This document shows positions 53,398-62,759 of a DNA stretch of 64,000 nt, piece by piece. The notes beneath the pieces are model-generated. The model saw only the letters and a list, made by a program, of their open reading frames with translations. It was not told the DNA's origin and did not search any database. The position numbers were made by a program, and so were the translations under genes. Position 1 is the first letter of the stretch. Each line of letters starts with the position of its first letter. Source of the stretch: Riemerella anatipestifer (GTDB lineage: Bacteria > Bacteroidota > Bacteroidia > Flavobacteriales > Weeksellaceae); NCBI RefSeq assembly GCF_009663465.1, contig NZ_QXHU01000003.1, forward strand, positions 1-64,000, written 5' to 3'.

Positions 53398-54636
53398 ATG
53401 CCTACATTCAAACCATTTAAAGGAGTAAGACCAAGAAGTGAGTACATCAACATATTCCCCACTCGCCCGTTGGATAACTATACTGACGATGTAATAGCCG
53501 AAAAATCTAATGTAGAGGGAAGTTACATCAATATGGTAAAGCCCTATATATGCAGTAAATCCAAAGATGTGAACAGGAATTTGAGAAAGGTAAGAAATAA
53601 CTACGAAGAAATAGCAAAGAATAATCTTATGCAAGATGCTGCTTCTTACTACTTATATGAGCAAATAATGCCTAATAAAACTGTTTTCAGAGGTTTGTTG
53701 GGATTGGTTTCTGTGGAGGATTTTTGGAATGGTAAAATAAAAAAGCACGAGGCTACTATTACACATAAAAAAGAAAGGTTAGCCGAATATCTTGGTAAAG
53801 TAGAACTACAAGCAGAACCTGTGCTCCTTACTTATCCAGCGAATTCAAAGGTAGAAATGTTGATGAACCTTGAGGAGAAAAACATTCCTATTATAAACTT
53901 CAAAGATGACCAAAATATTTGTCATAAAGTTTGGAAAATAGATAATCGACTAAAACTCCAACAGTTTAAAGAAGTTATAGATCAAATAGATTCTTTCTAC
54001 ATAGCCGACGGACACCATAGAATTGGCTCTGCTGCATTGAATGCAAAATTACAAAGAGAGAAAAACAAAAAGAGCTTGGGTACAGAAGGGTATAATTTCG
54101 TTTATAGTTTCATTGTATCTAATCAATCTATAAAAATACACGATTACAATAGATTGGTAAAAGACCTTAATGGATTTTCTAAGGAGGATTTTTTAGAACG
54201 ATTGGAGCAAGATTTCCTTATCTATGAAAAGGGAGAAGTACCGTATTTTCCTTCTAAAAAATTCCATATCAGTATGTATTTAGATGGAAAGTTTTATAGT
54301 TTACATATCAAGCACGAACTTCGTCCTACCGAAGAAGGCTTAGATAGTATGGATCATTATCTTTTAGAAAAGTTTATTCTAAAGCCAATTTTAGGTATAG
54401 AAAACTCTAAAACTTCTGATAGAGTTAAGTTTCTAAAGGGAACTTCTGATATTAACGGGATATTAAAGTTAAAAGATAAAGTTGATTCAAACGAGTATCA
54501 AATTGCTTTTGGAGTTTATCCTGTGAGTTTTAATGATTTAGTTAAAATATCCGACTTAAATCAAAAAATGCCACCAAAATCTACTCTAATATCTCCTAAG
54601 CTGATGACTGCAATGGTGATGTATGATATGAAATAA
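53398..54636 (+). CDS. DUF1015 family protein
   Basis: This 412-residue protein has the DUF1015 layout: FKPFKGVRPRSEYINIFPTRPLDNY at the start, FYIADGHHRIGSAALNAK in the middle and the long C-terminal domain ending TAMVMYDMK. It starts one base after the serA stop. Family members accompany serA/serC in many bacteria; the role may be kinase-like in serine or related metabolism, but this is not settled. The ADGHHR motif is intact. A shared terminator follows. Confidence 0.9.
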   Translation: MPTFKPFKGVRPRSEYINIFPTRPLDNYTDDVIAEKSNVEGSYINMVKPYICSKSKDVNRNLRKVRNNYEEIAKNNLMQDAASYYLYEQIMPNKTVFRGLLGLVSVEDFWNGKIKKHEATITHKKERLAEYLGKVELQAEPVLLTYPANSKVEMLMNLEEKNIPIINFKDDQNICHKVWKIDNRLKLQQFKEVIDQIDSFYIADGHHRIGSAALNAKLQREKNKKSLGTEGYNFVYSFIVSNQSIKIHDYNRLVKDLNGFSKEDFLERLEQDFLIYEKGEVPYFPSKKFHISMYLDGKFYSLHIKHELRPTEEGLDSMDHYLLEKFILKPILGIENSKTSDRVKFLKGTSDINGILKLKDKVDSNEYQIAFGVYPVSFNDLVKISDLNQKMPPKSTLISPKLMTAMVMYDMK

Positions 54637-54642
54637 AAAAAG

Positions 54643-54675
54643 AAGCCTTGCAATTTAATAGCAAGGCTTTTTTCT
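54643..54675. terminator. Bidirectional terminator
   Basis: AAGCCTTGC, nine-base loop, GCAAGGCTT with A- and T-runs, between the serCA-DUF1015 operon and the convergent MscS gene. Confidence 0.88.
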
Positions 54676-55557
54676 TTATTGTTCAAATTTGAAAGTTCTA
54701 ATAGGAAAAGGTATATTGATACCTTCCTCATCAAATCTTTTCTTTAGGGCAGTAATAAGATTACTTTTTTGTTGTGCTACCAACAAACCAGAGCTAACAT
54801 TGAGCATACACCTCAATTCAAAATCGATGGCACTATCTCCAAACGATGTATAGAGAAAAACAACTTCCTCTTCCTCTACTAAGTGTTCAACCGTTTTTTT
54901 TACTGTTTCTAGAGTAATTTCTTTAACTTTATCTAAATCAGATTCATACCCCACACCGCAGGTTAGGATAAGTCTTCTTTGAGACGTCAAAGAAGCATTT
55001 TTTAGTGGAGAGTCTAACACCAATTTATTAGGTATCAACACAATATTATTATCTATATCTTTTATGGTCGTCATTCTAAAATCTATATCTACAATTTGAC
55101 CAGAGAAATTATTTGAGGACACCCAATCTCCAATCCTGATATTTTTAACTAAAGAAAGTACAATCCCAGAAAAAGTATTAGATAATGTACCTTGTAATGC
55201 TAAACCAACGGCTAATCCCATTACTCCAGCACCAGCTAAGATGGTATTTAATACTCCATTAAGGTTGAGAACAACTAAAACGAGTATAAGACCTAGCATA
55301 ATAACACCTACGGAAACTATTCTAGCGATTACATTCTTAGCAGAATCCTGCAGAGATGTTTTGTAAAGCAAACTTATAACGAGTTTATAAATAAGCCTAG
55401 ATAAAAACAAAGATACCGTAAAAACAAGAATAGCTACAATAAAATTTGGGATATTAGAAAATATAGCCAACTGCCAATCTTCTAATTTCTCATAAGTTTT
55501 ATCCCACGCAGAACCTACACTCTTAGTGAATGAATGTTCTAAAATATTTAAAACCAT
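54676..55557 (-). CDS. Small-conductance mechanosensitive channel (MscS family)
   Basis: This 293-residue protein has three membrane segments (about residues 28-50, 72-92 and 98-125). The pore helix is rich in Ala and Gly (AGAGVMGLAVGLALQGTLSN). A beta domain follows with IRIGDWVSSNNFSGQIVDIDFR, and a C-terminal alpha/beta domain. MscS channels open under membrane tension to release solutes in osmotic shock. Motifs are intact and the length is normal for small MscS proteins. It lies 25 bases after guaA in the same direction, so it may be co-transcribed. Confidence 0.93.
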   Translation of the reverse strand: MVLNILEHSFTKSVGSAWDKTYEKLEDWQLAIFSNIPNFIVAILVFTVSLFLSRLIYKLVISLLYKTSLQDSAKNVIARIVSVGVIMLGLILVLVVLNLNGVLNTILAGAGVMGLAVGLALQGTLSNTFSGIVLSLVKNIRIGDWVSSNNFSGQIVDIDFRMTTIKDIDNNIVLIPNKLVLDSPLKNASLTSQRRLILTCGVGYESDLDKVKEITLETVKKTVEHLVEEEEVVFLYTSFGDSAIDFELRCMLNVSSGLLVAQQKSNLITALKKRFDEEGINIPFPIRTFKFEQ

Positions 55558-55582
55558 ATAATCTATTTTTTTTACTTAAATT

Positions 55583-57112
55583 TTACTCCCACTCTATGGT
55601 TGCAGGTGGTTTACTAGAGATATCATAAGCTACTCTATTGATGCCTTTAACTTCATTGATAATCCTATTAGACACCTTTTCTAAGAACTCCCAAGGGAAT
55701 TTACTAAAAGTTGCCGTCATAAAATCTATGGTATTAGCAGAACGTACTACAGCCGTATATTCGTAAGTTCTTTCGTCTCCCATTACCCCTACCGATTTCA
55801 CCGGAAGTAATACTACAAACGCTTGAGAAACTTTATCATATAAATCGTTTTTATAAAGTTCTTCTATAAAAATATCATCGGCTTCTTGCAATATCTTAGC
55901 TTTTTCAGCATCTACTTCACCCAAAATTCTAATACCTAATCCAGGTCCTGGAAACGGATGCCTGTAAACCAAATGATGTGGAATGCCTAGCTCCTCTCCT
56001 ACTTTTCTTACTTCATCTTTGAAAAGCTCTCTCAAAGGTTCTAAAAGTTCAAATTCCATATCTTCTGGTAAACCACCTACATTATGATGAGATTTTATAA
56101 CTGCAGATGGACCTTTAACTGATTGAGATTCTATTACATCGGGATAGATTGTTCCTTGAGCTAAAAACTTAGCACCTTCTATTTTATGAGATTCTTCATC
56201 AAAAACAGCTACAAACTCATTTCCGATGATTTTTCGTTTTTGTTCAGGGTCCGAAACGCCTTTTAATTTTGACAGGAATCTTTCCGAAGCATCTATCAGC
56301 TTAATGTTAAGATTGAAATGAGAGCCATAATTCTCCATTACCTTCTGAGCTTCGTTTTTTCTTAAAAGACCTGTATCTACAAAAATACAAGTTAGTTGAG
56401 AGCCAATAGCTTTATGGATTAAAACCGCTGCTACAGAAGAATCTACACCTCCAGATAGTCCTAATATCACTTTTTGGTTACCGACTTTTTGTCTAATTTC
56501 TTCTATGGTACGGTCTATGTAGCTGGTAAGTTTCCAGTTTTTCTCTGCCTTACAAATATTAAAGACAAAATTTTCTAGCATTTTAACCCCTTCTTCCGTA
56601 TGGGAAACTTCTGGGTGAAACTGAACGCAATAAATGTCTCTATCTTCATTTGAAATAGCTGAAATTACTTCTGTTTTAGCGTTAATAGTAAAACCTTCTG
56701 GTACTACTTCTACTTCATCAAAATGGCTCATCCAAACAATAGATTCTTCCGAAACACCTTGAAATAATTTAGACGATTGTTGTATTTTCAGTTCAGCTTT
56801 GCCATATTCTCCTTTAATGCCTTTTTTTACAGTACCTCCCAATATATGAGTCGTCAGTTGCATACCATAGCAAATTCCTAATACAGGAATTGATTGTTCA
56901 AACAAAGCTTTATCTACCAAGTGGGCATTTTCCGCATTTACAGAGCTAGGTCCACCAGATAAGATAATTCCTTTTGGCTTCTTTTCTAATATTGTTTCAA
57001 TAGGTGTATTGTAAGGTAATACTTCAGAATAAACCTCCATTTCTCTAATACGTCTTCCTATCAGTTGGTTGTACTGAGAACCGAAGTCTAATATGATAAT
57101 TCCGTTTTGCAT
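55583..57112 (-). CDS. guaA: GMP synthase (glutamine-hydrolysing)
   Basis: This 509-residue enzyme converts XMP to GMP. The glutaminase half has the nucleophile in [17 protein letters not shown] and the pair FHPEVSHTE. The ATP pyrophosphatase half has [15 protein letters not shown] (PP-loop), and the dimerisation end is [28 protein letters not shown] then [11 protein letters not shown] chose ATG at 57112 ([16 protein letters not shown]), the normal family start, over a longer frame. It is near purD, so the two belong to purine synthesis. Confidence 0.97.
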   Translation of the reverse strand: MQNGIIILDFGSQYNQLIGRRIREMEVYSEVLPYNTPIETILEKKPKGIILSGGPSSVNAENAHLVDKALFEQSIPVLGICYGMQLTTHILGGTVKKGIKGEYGKAELKIQQSSKLFQGVSEESIVWMSHFDEVEVVPEGFTINAKTEVISAISNEDRDIYCVQFHPEVSHTEEGVKMLENFVFNICKAEKNWKLTSYIDRTIEEIRQKVGNQKVILGLSGGVDSSVAAVLIHKAIGSQLTCIFVDTGLLRKNEAQKVMENYGSHFNLNIKLIDASERFLSKLKGVSDPEQKRKIIGNEFVAVFDEESHKIEGAKFLAQGTIYPDVIESQSVKGPSAVIKSHHNVGGLPEDMEFELLEPLRELFKDEVRKVGEELGIPHHLVYRHPFPGPGLGIRILGEVDAEKAKILQEADDIFIEELYKNDLYDKVSQAFVVLLPVKSVGVMGDERTYEYTAVVRSANTIDFMTATFSKFPWEFLEKVSNRIINEVKGINRVAYDISSKPPATIEWE

Positions 57113-57205
57113 AGATTGTTTATTTAAACAAAAAGTAACTATGGAAACTTTTGACAAACTTCACATAATTACTTTTTGATATTTAGTTATATGATTATAA
57201 TCTGA

Positions 57206-58444
57206 TTAAAATTTAGCAATATCATCACGATAAAAAGCATAGTCAAAGTTTACAGAAAGTGCATCGGCATAAACTTTATTTCGAGCTTCCTCATAGGTTG
57301 GAGCTGTGGCTACAAAATTGACTACTCGCCCTCCATTACTCACAATTCTTTCACCTTGCTTTGTTGCTCCTGCAAATAACACTTGGCTGTGTGCCACCTT
57401 ATCTAAACCAGTGATTTCATATCCCGTTTCTATATTTCTAGGATAACCTCCAGAACACATTACTAAACAAACGGCTTTCTCATCTCTAAATTTAAGTTCA
57501 ATTTCCTTACCTTCTAAACAATCTTCGATAACATCTACAAGATTACTTTCTAACAGAGGCATAATCACTTGTGTTTCAGGGTCACCTAATCTCATATTGT
57601 ATTCCAAACAGTAGCAACCATCGGCTGTTACCATTAGACCAAAGAAGATAAACCCTTTAAACTCAAGTTCATCAGCCTTAAGCCCTTGCATAGTTGAGTT
57701 GAGTATATTTTTCCTAAAGTCTTCCATATGAGCTTCTGTAAATTCTGGACTTGGAGCCACACTACCCATTCCTCCCGTATTCGCTCCTTTATCTCCGTTC
57801 CCTACCTTCTTATAATCTTTCACTGGTATACAAGGAAAAAGTTCTTGACCATTAGAGAAAGCGATAATAGAAGCCTCAAATCCTCTTAAATACTCCTCTA
57901 TCACAACTCTAATACCTGCATCTCCGTAGATTCTTCTAATCATAAAATCATCAAGGGTAGCCAATGCTTCATCATAATCTTCACAAATAACTACACCTTT
58001 CCCTCCAGCTAAGCCACTTGCTTTGATAACTAAAGGATAATTTTTATTTTTCAAATATTCTTTGGCTTCTCCATAAGCATCAAAAACTTTTGCAACAGCT
58101 GTTTTAACTCCATGCTTTTGCATAAATTTTTTAGAAAATGCCTTACTGCCTTCTAAACTAGCTGCCTTTTGATTGGGACCAAAAACTTTTAAATCAAATT
58201 TTTTAAACTCATCTACTAAACCGTCTACTAATGGAGCTTCTGGTCCTACAATGGTTAAATCTATTTTTTCTTTGATAGCAAAATCTCTTAGGTATTTAAT
58301 ATCTGTCTCGTGTACTGTTTTACCTAGGGCTTGTGTAGTAGCATTGCCTTTAGCAAAATACATTTGGGTAACTCTTTTATCATCTTTGAGTTTCATAGCT
58401 AGAGCAGATTCTCTACCTCCATTTCCAACGATTAGTATTCTCAT
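57206..58444 (-). CDS. purD: Phosphoribosylamine-glycine ligase
   Basis: This 412-residue ATP-grasp enzyme joins phosphoribosylamine and glycine in purine synthesis. Marks are MRILIVGNGGRESALAMKL, the ATP-grasp segment YPLVIKASGLAGGKGVVICED, and GVMGDRG-like GDKGANTGGMGSVAPSPEF. The metal-binding FIFFGLMVTADGCYCLEYNMRLGDPETQ follows. It is 93 bases upstream of guaA in the same direction. All motifs are intact. Confidence 0.96.
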   Translation of the reverse strand: MRILIVGNGGRESALAMKLKDDKRVTQMYFAKGNATTQALGKTVHETDIKYLRDFAIKEKIDLTIVGPEAPLVDGLVDEFKKFDLKVFGPNQKAASLEGSKAFSKKFMQKHGVKTAVAKVFDAYGEAKEYLKNKNYPLVIKASGLAGGKGVVICEDYDEALATLDDFMIRRIYGDAGIRVVIEEYLRGFEASIIAFSNGQELFPCIPVKDYKKVGNGDKGANTGGMGSVAPSPEFTEAHMEDFRKNILNSTMQGLKADELEFKGFIFFGLMVTADGCYCLEYNMRLGDPETQVIMPLLESNLVDVIEDCLEGKEIELKFRDEKAVCLVMCSGGYPRNIETGYEITGLDKVAHSQVLFAGATKQGERIVSNGGRVVNFVATAPTYEEARNKVYADALSVNFDYAFYRDDIAKF

Positions 58445-58599
58445 TATTTTTTGTTTTTTTTATTTAAGTAACGACTTGCACAAAAATACAAATTTGAACT
58501 TATATGTTAATAGTTTTCACTAATAAAAAGTAATTTTTCCTTTAAGTATTCGTTCTCTAGCTAATGTATACAATATTTAAATTTTAGATAATTTATAAA

Positions 58600-58692
58600 T
58601 CCATATGTTTTCTAACGATATTATTTCGCTTTTCTTGAGTGGTTTCACAAGAAAATAAATGTAAAAAAATACTAAGACTAAGAAAATTTTAT
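58600..58692 (-). pseudogene. Frameshifted N-terminal remnant of a lipoprotein paralogue
   Basis: The DNA aligns with the start of the lipoprotein gene at 60201-60881 (its signal peptide and TTQEKQNNIVRKH part), with most bases conserved. It has lost a base in the signal region (GTATTTTTTTAC against GTAGTTTTTTTAC), so the frame is broken. It follows the 58689-59240 gene directly. This marks an earlier tandem copy that was deleted by recombination. Confidence 0.6.
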
Positions 58693-59240
58693 TTCTCGCA
58701 TCCTCCATTTTTAGAAAAAATAATTTTTCCTTTCTCATCATCTCCTTTAAAACACCATTTTATAGAATCTTTTGTAATTTTTTGTTTGATTTTGAAAGTG
58801 GATTTAGTTGCATCATCATAAATATTTCTTTTATATCCGATGAGTCTTTTGGCTTTACAATCAAAATTTTCTATTGAATGATAATATAGTGTGGTTATTG
58901 AGGCAGGATAAAAAACTTCTATTTTATGAATACTATCATTTTGATAATATCTGACTATATTGAGATAAGGAGCTGTTTTTAAAATTTTTATGCCGTTTTC
59001 AAAATATAGTGTATAAAAATAATTTTCATCTACAATAACTTTATAAAACCCATTTAATAGTTCATTTGTTTTCTTTAGACGATATTCTTTAACAAAGTTA
59101 TATCCACCACGAGGATGTTTTAAATGATAAACTTGCTCCTGCTTAATTTTTATATCTTGTTGATTTATAACGACCGTATCTTTTTGGCTATATAGCTCAT
59201 TTGCTAAAACTAATAAAACTAATAAAATTTTATTTTTCAT
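58689..59240 (-). CDS. Secreted small protein of a paralogous set (possible immunity protein)
   Basis: This 183-residue protein starts MKNKILLVLLVLANELYSQK, a signal peptide shared with the two lipoproteins at 59379 and 60201, though the mature part differs (RGGYNFVKEYRLKKTNELLNGFYKVI). Later parts read LYFENGIKILKTAPYLNIVRYY and IEVFYPASITTLYYHSIENF. I chose the ATG at 59240 since the longer frame only extends into a neighbouring reading-frame tail. It would be periplasmic. It is likely an immunity or stress-type protein by context only; no family recognised. Confidence 0.55.
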   Translation of the reverse strand: MKNKILLVLLVLANELYSQKDTVVINQQDIKIKQEQVYHLKHPRGGYNFVKEYRLKKTNELLNGFYKVIVDENYFYTLYFENGIKILKTAPYLNIVRYYQNDSIHKIEVFYPASITTLYYHSIENFDCKAKRLIGYKRNIYDDATKSTFKIKQKITKDSIKWCFKGDDEKGKIIFSKNGGCEK

Positions 59241-59388
59241 TTTCTTTAATATTGCCTCGTTGTTGTAAATAAATGTCTTTTGCTTGTCTTGCATTAAAAT
59301 ACTTGCGTACTCTTTCCCAATCTATTTCATTTTTTTCATTGTAAATAGAGTATAACCAATGAAAAGTTGGGTTGAGCTTTATTTTAAC
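59230..59388 (-). pseudogene. Orphan reading-frame tail c (polymorphic-toxin-like C-terminus)
   Basis: A 52-codon open frame without a start reads LNPTFHWLYSIYNEKNE, then IDWERVRKYFNARQAKDIYL, QQRGNIKENEK and stops. Its stop overlaps the ATG of the following gene in the ATGAAAAATAA string. The same tail occurs intact at 60871-61035 and frameshifted near 60052-60200. A C-terminal piece repeated before each small exported protein is the usual sign of orphan toxin tails with immunity genes. Confidence 0.5.
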
Positions 59389-60062
59389 TTAAACTCACCT
59401 GTAATAACAAAAGTATTCACTTCATATCTATCATCCAATTTTTCGGTTCTTTTTTTAATTCTTAATTCAGGTTTATGAACCATTTTTATCTCATAAGCTT
59501 CTTGAGTAGCTGCCAACCATTTTTTCTTGTAACGCAAATCGGATTTGTACATTTTATCGGCAATAATGCTATCGTTTCTGAAATTGTAAGTAATGGTCTG
59601 ATACCACTCACTATAAGGTACCCGCTCTTTGGTCAAAGTATATAATTTATTGCCTTTCAGTTCAAAACTCGCATACGACCATAACTCTATGGGTTCTTTT
59701 ATTTTAACTAAAGTATCTCCTATAATCTCTACAAAATGATGATTTATGTTAAACTTATTACGGTACATCTCGCCATCATCTGAAAACAAAACCAAGCGAA
59801 TATCACCATAACTATAATAATAAACTTCATTGATTTTTAAATAAGGATTTTTTAATAACGCTTGGCGTTTTTGCTCTTGTTTATACCAAAAATGGTCATC
59901 ATAATACCTCGAAAATACCTTTACTGTATCAGGGTCTATACCACGAGATTTTAAATAATTCATAAAAAGAGTATTTTGCCTATCGGGAGTATATTTCTTA
60001 TTAAAAACTCTACAACTTATTACTAGCAAAGAAACTAAAACTAATAAAATTTTATTTTTCAT
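59379..60062 (-). CDS. Lipoprotein of a paralogous set (possible immunity protein)
   Basis: This 227-residue protein has a lipoprotein signal (MKNKILLVLVSLLVISCRVF), then NTLFMNYLKSRGIDPDTVKV then FSRYYDDHFWYKQEQKRQALLKNPYLKINEVYYY. The C-terminal half is beta-rich, ending FVITGEFKLK. The first half and last words are almost the same as in 60201-60881, so the two are recent paralogues. I chose ATG at 60062; the longer frame to 60161 results from a one-base deletion in the upstream tail that joins it to this gene. Confidence 0.6.
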   Translation of the reverse strand: MKNKILLVLVSLLVISCRVFNKKYTPDRQNTLFMNYLKSRGIDPDTVKVFSRYYDDHFWYKQEQKRQALLKNPYLKINEVYYYSYGDIRLVLFSDDGEMYRNKFNINHHFVEIIGDTLVKIKEPIELWSYASFELKGNKLYTLTKERVPYSEWYQTITYNFRNDSIIADKMYKSDLRYKKKWLAATQEAYEIKMVHKPELRIKKRTEKLDDRYEVNTFVITGEFKLK

Positions 60063-60200
60063 CTTCTTTAATATTACCTCGTTGTTGTAATAAATGTCTT
60101 TTGCTTGTTTTGCATTAGAATACTTGCGTAATCTTCCCCAATCTGTTTCATTTTTTTTCATTATAAATAGAATATAGCCAATGAAAAGTTGGGTTGAGCT
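60052..60200 (-). pseudogene. Orphan reading-frame tail b (frameshifted copy)
   Basis: This copy reads ETDWGRLRKYSNAKQAKDIY and then loses a base (GTTGTTGTAATAAATG against GTTGTTGTAAATAAATG in copy c). The frame therefore runs on into the lipoprotein instead of ending at its own stop. It is otherwise closely similar to tails a and c. Confidence 0.5.
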
Positions 60201-60881
60201 CTATTTTAACTTAAACTCACCTGTAATACTTAGATATTTTACATCAAATCCTAATATTTCAGCCTCTTCTACTTTTAGTTCAGGACGATGTATAAGAATC
60301 ATATTGTCTAACTTATGGACTTTTGCCAATTTCTTCTTTTGGTATCCTTTTGATTTGTAGCGTTCTTGACCTACAATAGTATCATTTTTAAAAATAAAAG
60401 AAATCACCTCATCCCACTCTTTATAAGGTACTTTTTGCCAGGTTTGAAATAATAATTTATCTTCTTCAAGTTTAAAAATACAATAGAAATGAGTGTATAT
60501 AGGCTTTTTTATTGTAACGACATAATCGTCTGCCACATTAAAATAATCTGAATGTAAAGGATGTTCCTCTCTAAACACACGACCATTATCTAAAAATACA
60601 TAAAAATAAATGTTATTATTTCTATATGATGTATAAACCTGATTGAGTTTTAAATACGGATTTTTTAATAACGCTTGGCGTTTTTGTTCTTGTCGATAAT
60701 TATAATCATCTTCATAATACCTTGAAAAAGTCTTTACTGTATCAGGGTCTATACCACGAGATTTTAGATAATTCATGAAATCTGTATGTTTTCTGACTAT
60801 ATTATTTTGCTTTTCTTGAGTTGTTTTACAAGAGAGTAAATGTAAAAAAACTACTAAAACTAATAAAATTTTATTTTTCAT
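60201..60881 (-). CDS. Lipoprotein of a paralogous set, best-preserved copy
   Basis: This 226-residue protein has a lipoprotein signal (MKNKILLVLVVFLHLLSCKT). The paralogue core reads FMNYLKSRGIDPDTVKTFSR then YYEDDYNYRQEQKRQALLKNPYLKLNQVY, and a diverged middle ends YLSITGEFKLK. Shared ends with a variable middle are expected when immunity genes diversify. The start ATG at 60881 is inside the stop region of tail a, so translation may be coupled to it. Function by context only. Confidence 0.6.
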   Translation of the reverse strand: MKNKILLVLVVFLHLLSCKTTQEKQNNIVRKHTDFMNYLKSRGIDPDTVKTFSRYYEDDYNYRQEQKRQALLKNPYLKLNQVYTSYRNNNIYFYVFLDNGRVFREEHPLHSDYFNVADDYVVTIKKPIYTHFYCIFKLEEDKLLFQTWQKVPYKEWDEVISFIFKNDTIVGQERYKSKGYQKKKLAKVHKLDNMILIHRPELKVEEAEILGFDVKYLSITGEFKLK

Positions 60882-61035
60882 TCTTTTTAATATTATCTTG
60901 TTGTCGTAAATAAATATCTTTTGCTTGTTTTGCATTAAAATATTTGCGTACTCTTTCCCAATCTATTTCTTTTTTTATTTGGTTTGGGTTAATGTTGTCT
61001 AAGACAGTTGGAGATTTTAGCCCCAACTTTTTGTT
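60871..61035 (-). pseudogene. Orphan reading-frame tail a (polymorphic-toxin-like C-terminus)
   Basis: A 54-codon open frame without a start reads KLGLKSPTVLDNINPNQIKK, then EIDWERVRKYFNAKQAKDIY, LRQQDNIKKNEK and stop. The first part differs from tail c and the last 30 residues match it. The SPTVLDNINPN part looks like a toxin-domain linker. It lacks a start codon and a signal, so it is a silent C-terminus that could be joined to a longer gene by recombination. Confidence 0.5.
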
Positions 61036-61072
61036 TTATACTTATACATTTATCTTATCACTTTGGCTCCAA

Positions 61073-61531
61073 TTATTTATAGCTAGTGTTAGGCAATGTT
61101 ACATTAATTGGTTTTAGATGTATTGTATCTAAACTATAATTTTCCAACAAAATAGTGTCATTTTTATAACCTTTAGCACTAATAATAATTCTTTCATTAT
61201 TTATGTTATAAAAAACTGCTAATCCAGAGCTGTCTATTTCGAATTGTACGATAGAGTTTTTTTTCATACTTTTAATGTTAATATTATTTATAGGTTGATT
61301 ATAAGTATCTAAAATTCTAAAGCTAGTTGAATTAATGTATTTATATTTATAGCTAAAATCATCACTAGAATTCCATAATAAAATGAGGAAAAATATTCCT
61401 GTAATAAAAAAAATGATTAAAAACAAACTGAATATTAAAACTTTTAATTTGATAGTCTTTTTTCTAAAATAGGAAATTCTTAAAATCAGAAAAGAGCAAA
61501 TAAGTGAAAAAACTATAAATTTTAAAATCAT
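61073..61531 (-). CDS. Small membrane protein with carboxypeptidase-like domain
   Basis: This 152-residue protein has two N-terminal membrane segments (about residues 1-18 and 30-55). An outside domain reads FRILDTYNQPINNINIKSMK, then SIVQFEIDSSGLAVFYN and IIISAKGYKNDTILL, and the end is TIHLKPINVTLP. This is the beta-sandwich pattern of carboxypeptidase regulatory-like domains (PINNI ... SGLA ... AKGYK). The role is unknown. It resembles the gene at 61645 in domain order, so they are distant paralogues. Confidence 0.55.
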   Translation of the reverse strand: MILKFIVFSLICSFLILRISYFRKKTIKLKVLIFSLFLIIFFITGIFFLILLWNSSDDFSYKYKYINSTSFRILDTYNQPINNINIKSMKKNSIVQFEIDSSGLAVFYNINNERIIISAKGYKNDTILLENYSLDTIHLKPINVTLPNTSYK

Positions 61532-61644
61532 TTTATCTCAATTTTTGTTAACCAAATTAATCTTGATAAGTCTTTTAATAAATACTTCCCCATATACCCA
61601 AATTCCCTCAATTTTTCAAAACTACGAATCTATAGATAAAAAAT

Positions 61645-62091
61645 TTAAGGCTTTTTTTCATTATGGGGAGTTAAATAAATTTGTCTGTTCAAATCATCAA
61701 CACTCACAAAAATAGTATCAGGAATATATCCTTCTGAATGAATAACAATTCTTTTATTGACGAAATTAAATAAATTAATTTGATTTTTATACGTTTTTTC
61801 TTTTACTATTTTTGGTTCTTCTGGATTAGATAAGTCTATGATTTTAAAGTTGTTAATGGGATTATTTTTATTATCATAAATATAAAAATTCCATTCTTCA
61901 ATAATCCTTTGATATTCTTTATTTGCTCTCTCGTGTTTGTGAAATAAATACACAAAACCTGCGTAGCTCACAAATACAAAAAGTAAAATACCTCCTAAAA
62001 TAGCAGATGTTTTTTTCTGAATGATTTTTTTATTTGTTGCAAATATCCACAAATACAACAATAACAAAAAGGTTATAAAAACATAATCCAT
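61645..62091 (-). CDS. Small membrane protein with carboxypeptidase-like domain
   Basis: This protein of about 148 residues has two membrane segments near the start (YVFITFLLLLYLWIFA and SAILGGILLFVFVSYAGFVYLF). A domain follows with IYDNKNNPINNFKIIDLSNP, then VNKRIVIHSEGYIPDTIFVS and IYLTPHNEKKP. The domain order matches the protein at 61073-61531. I chose the ATG at 62091; a TTG at 62118 would overlap the upstream gene. It is close behind the MORN-repeat gene in the same direction and may be its partner. Confidence 0.55.
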   Translation of the reverse strand: MDYVFITFLLLLYLWIFATNKKIIQKKTSAILGGILLFVFVSYAGFVYLFHKHERANKEYQRIIEEWNFYIYDNKNNPINNFKIIDLSNPEEPKIVKEKTYKNQINLFNFVNKRIVIHSEGYIPDTIFVSVDDLNRQIYLTPHNEKKP

Positions 62092-62108
62092 AATTACAAA
62101 ACTTTTAG

Positions 62109-62759
62109 TTAATAACAAGGCTCCTTTTTATTAAAGATACAGTGCGGAAAACGAACATCAACACTATCTTTCTCAGAATAAACTTTTAGGCTATCTATTT
62201 CTCCATTTTTGTTGTAATATTTCCATTGACCTACTTTGTAGTTATTTTTTACCTCTCCTTCTTCTTTAAGATGTCCTTCATTGTAGAAATCTTTCCAGTA
62301 ACCACACCCTTTTTTGAAGATTGCAGTATAATTCTCCACAGAATAAAAAACTATATTTCCCTTACTATCATAAAAAATATCCTTTCTACACATAATGCCA
62401 TTAGAAAAATCACAATATGCTTCATAAGGAAGTCCATTTTTTATTTTAACATCCATTCCTGTAAGATTCTTGTTTATTCTTAATAGTAAAGAAATGTTAG
62501 AAACTATCGTATTGTTTTCTTTGTTAAATAGTTTACCTCCTTTTATGTAAAATAATTTTCTTACCTCTGACAAAGGTAATATTTCATTTGAATCGTAATT
62601 ATCTGGAGTTTTTAAACTATCTAACCTCCAAATAACGTTTGTATATATCTCTGAAAGAGGAGATTTTTTATTACTACCACAACTATTCCCTAACCATAAA
62701 AATACTATTATCAGTGATAATATTTCTGTACTTCTTCTTGCATTATTTTTATTTGCCAT
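62109..62759 (-). CDS. MORN-repeat (YwqK-like antitoxin) lipoprotein
   Basis: This 216-residue protein has a lipoprotein signal (ILSLIIVFLWLGNSCGSNKK). A middle domain reads LSEVRKLFYIKGGKLFNKEN and MDVKIKNGLPYEAYCDFSNG. MORN-type repeats follow (YWKDFYNEGHLKEEGEVKNN, YKVGQWKYYNKNGEIDSLKV). Such repeats occur in YwqK-family immunity proteins of toxin systems, which supports the view of this locus. It overlaps the ORF at 62711-62971 by 49 bases. Function inferred from family and context. Confidence 0.65.
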   Translation of the reverse strand: MANKNNARRSTEILSLIIVFLWLGNSCGSNKKSPLSEIYTNVIWRLDSLKTPDNYDSNEILPLSEVRKLFYIKGGKLFNKENNTIVSNISLLLRINKNLTGMDVKIKNGLPYEAYCDFSNGIMCRKDIFYDSKGNIVFYSVENYTAIFKKGCGYWKDFYNEGHLKEEGEVKNNYKVGQWKYYNKNGEIDSLKVYSEKDSVDVRFPHCIFNKKEPCY

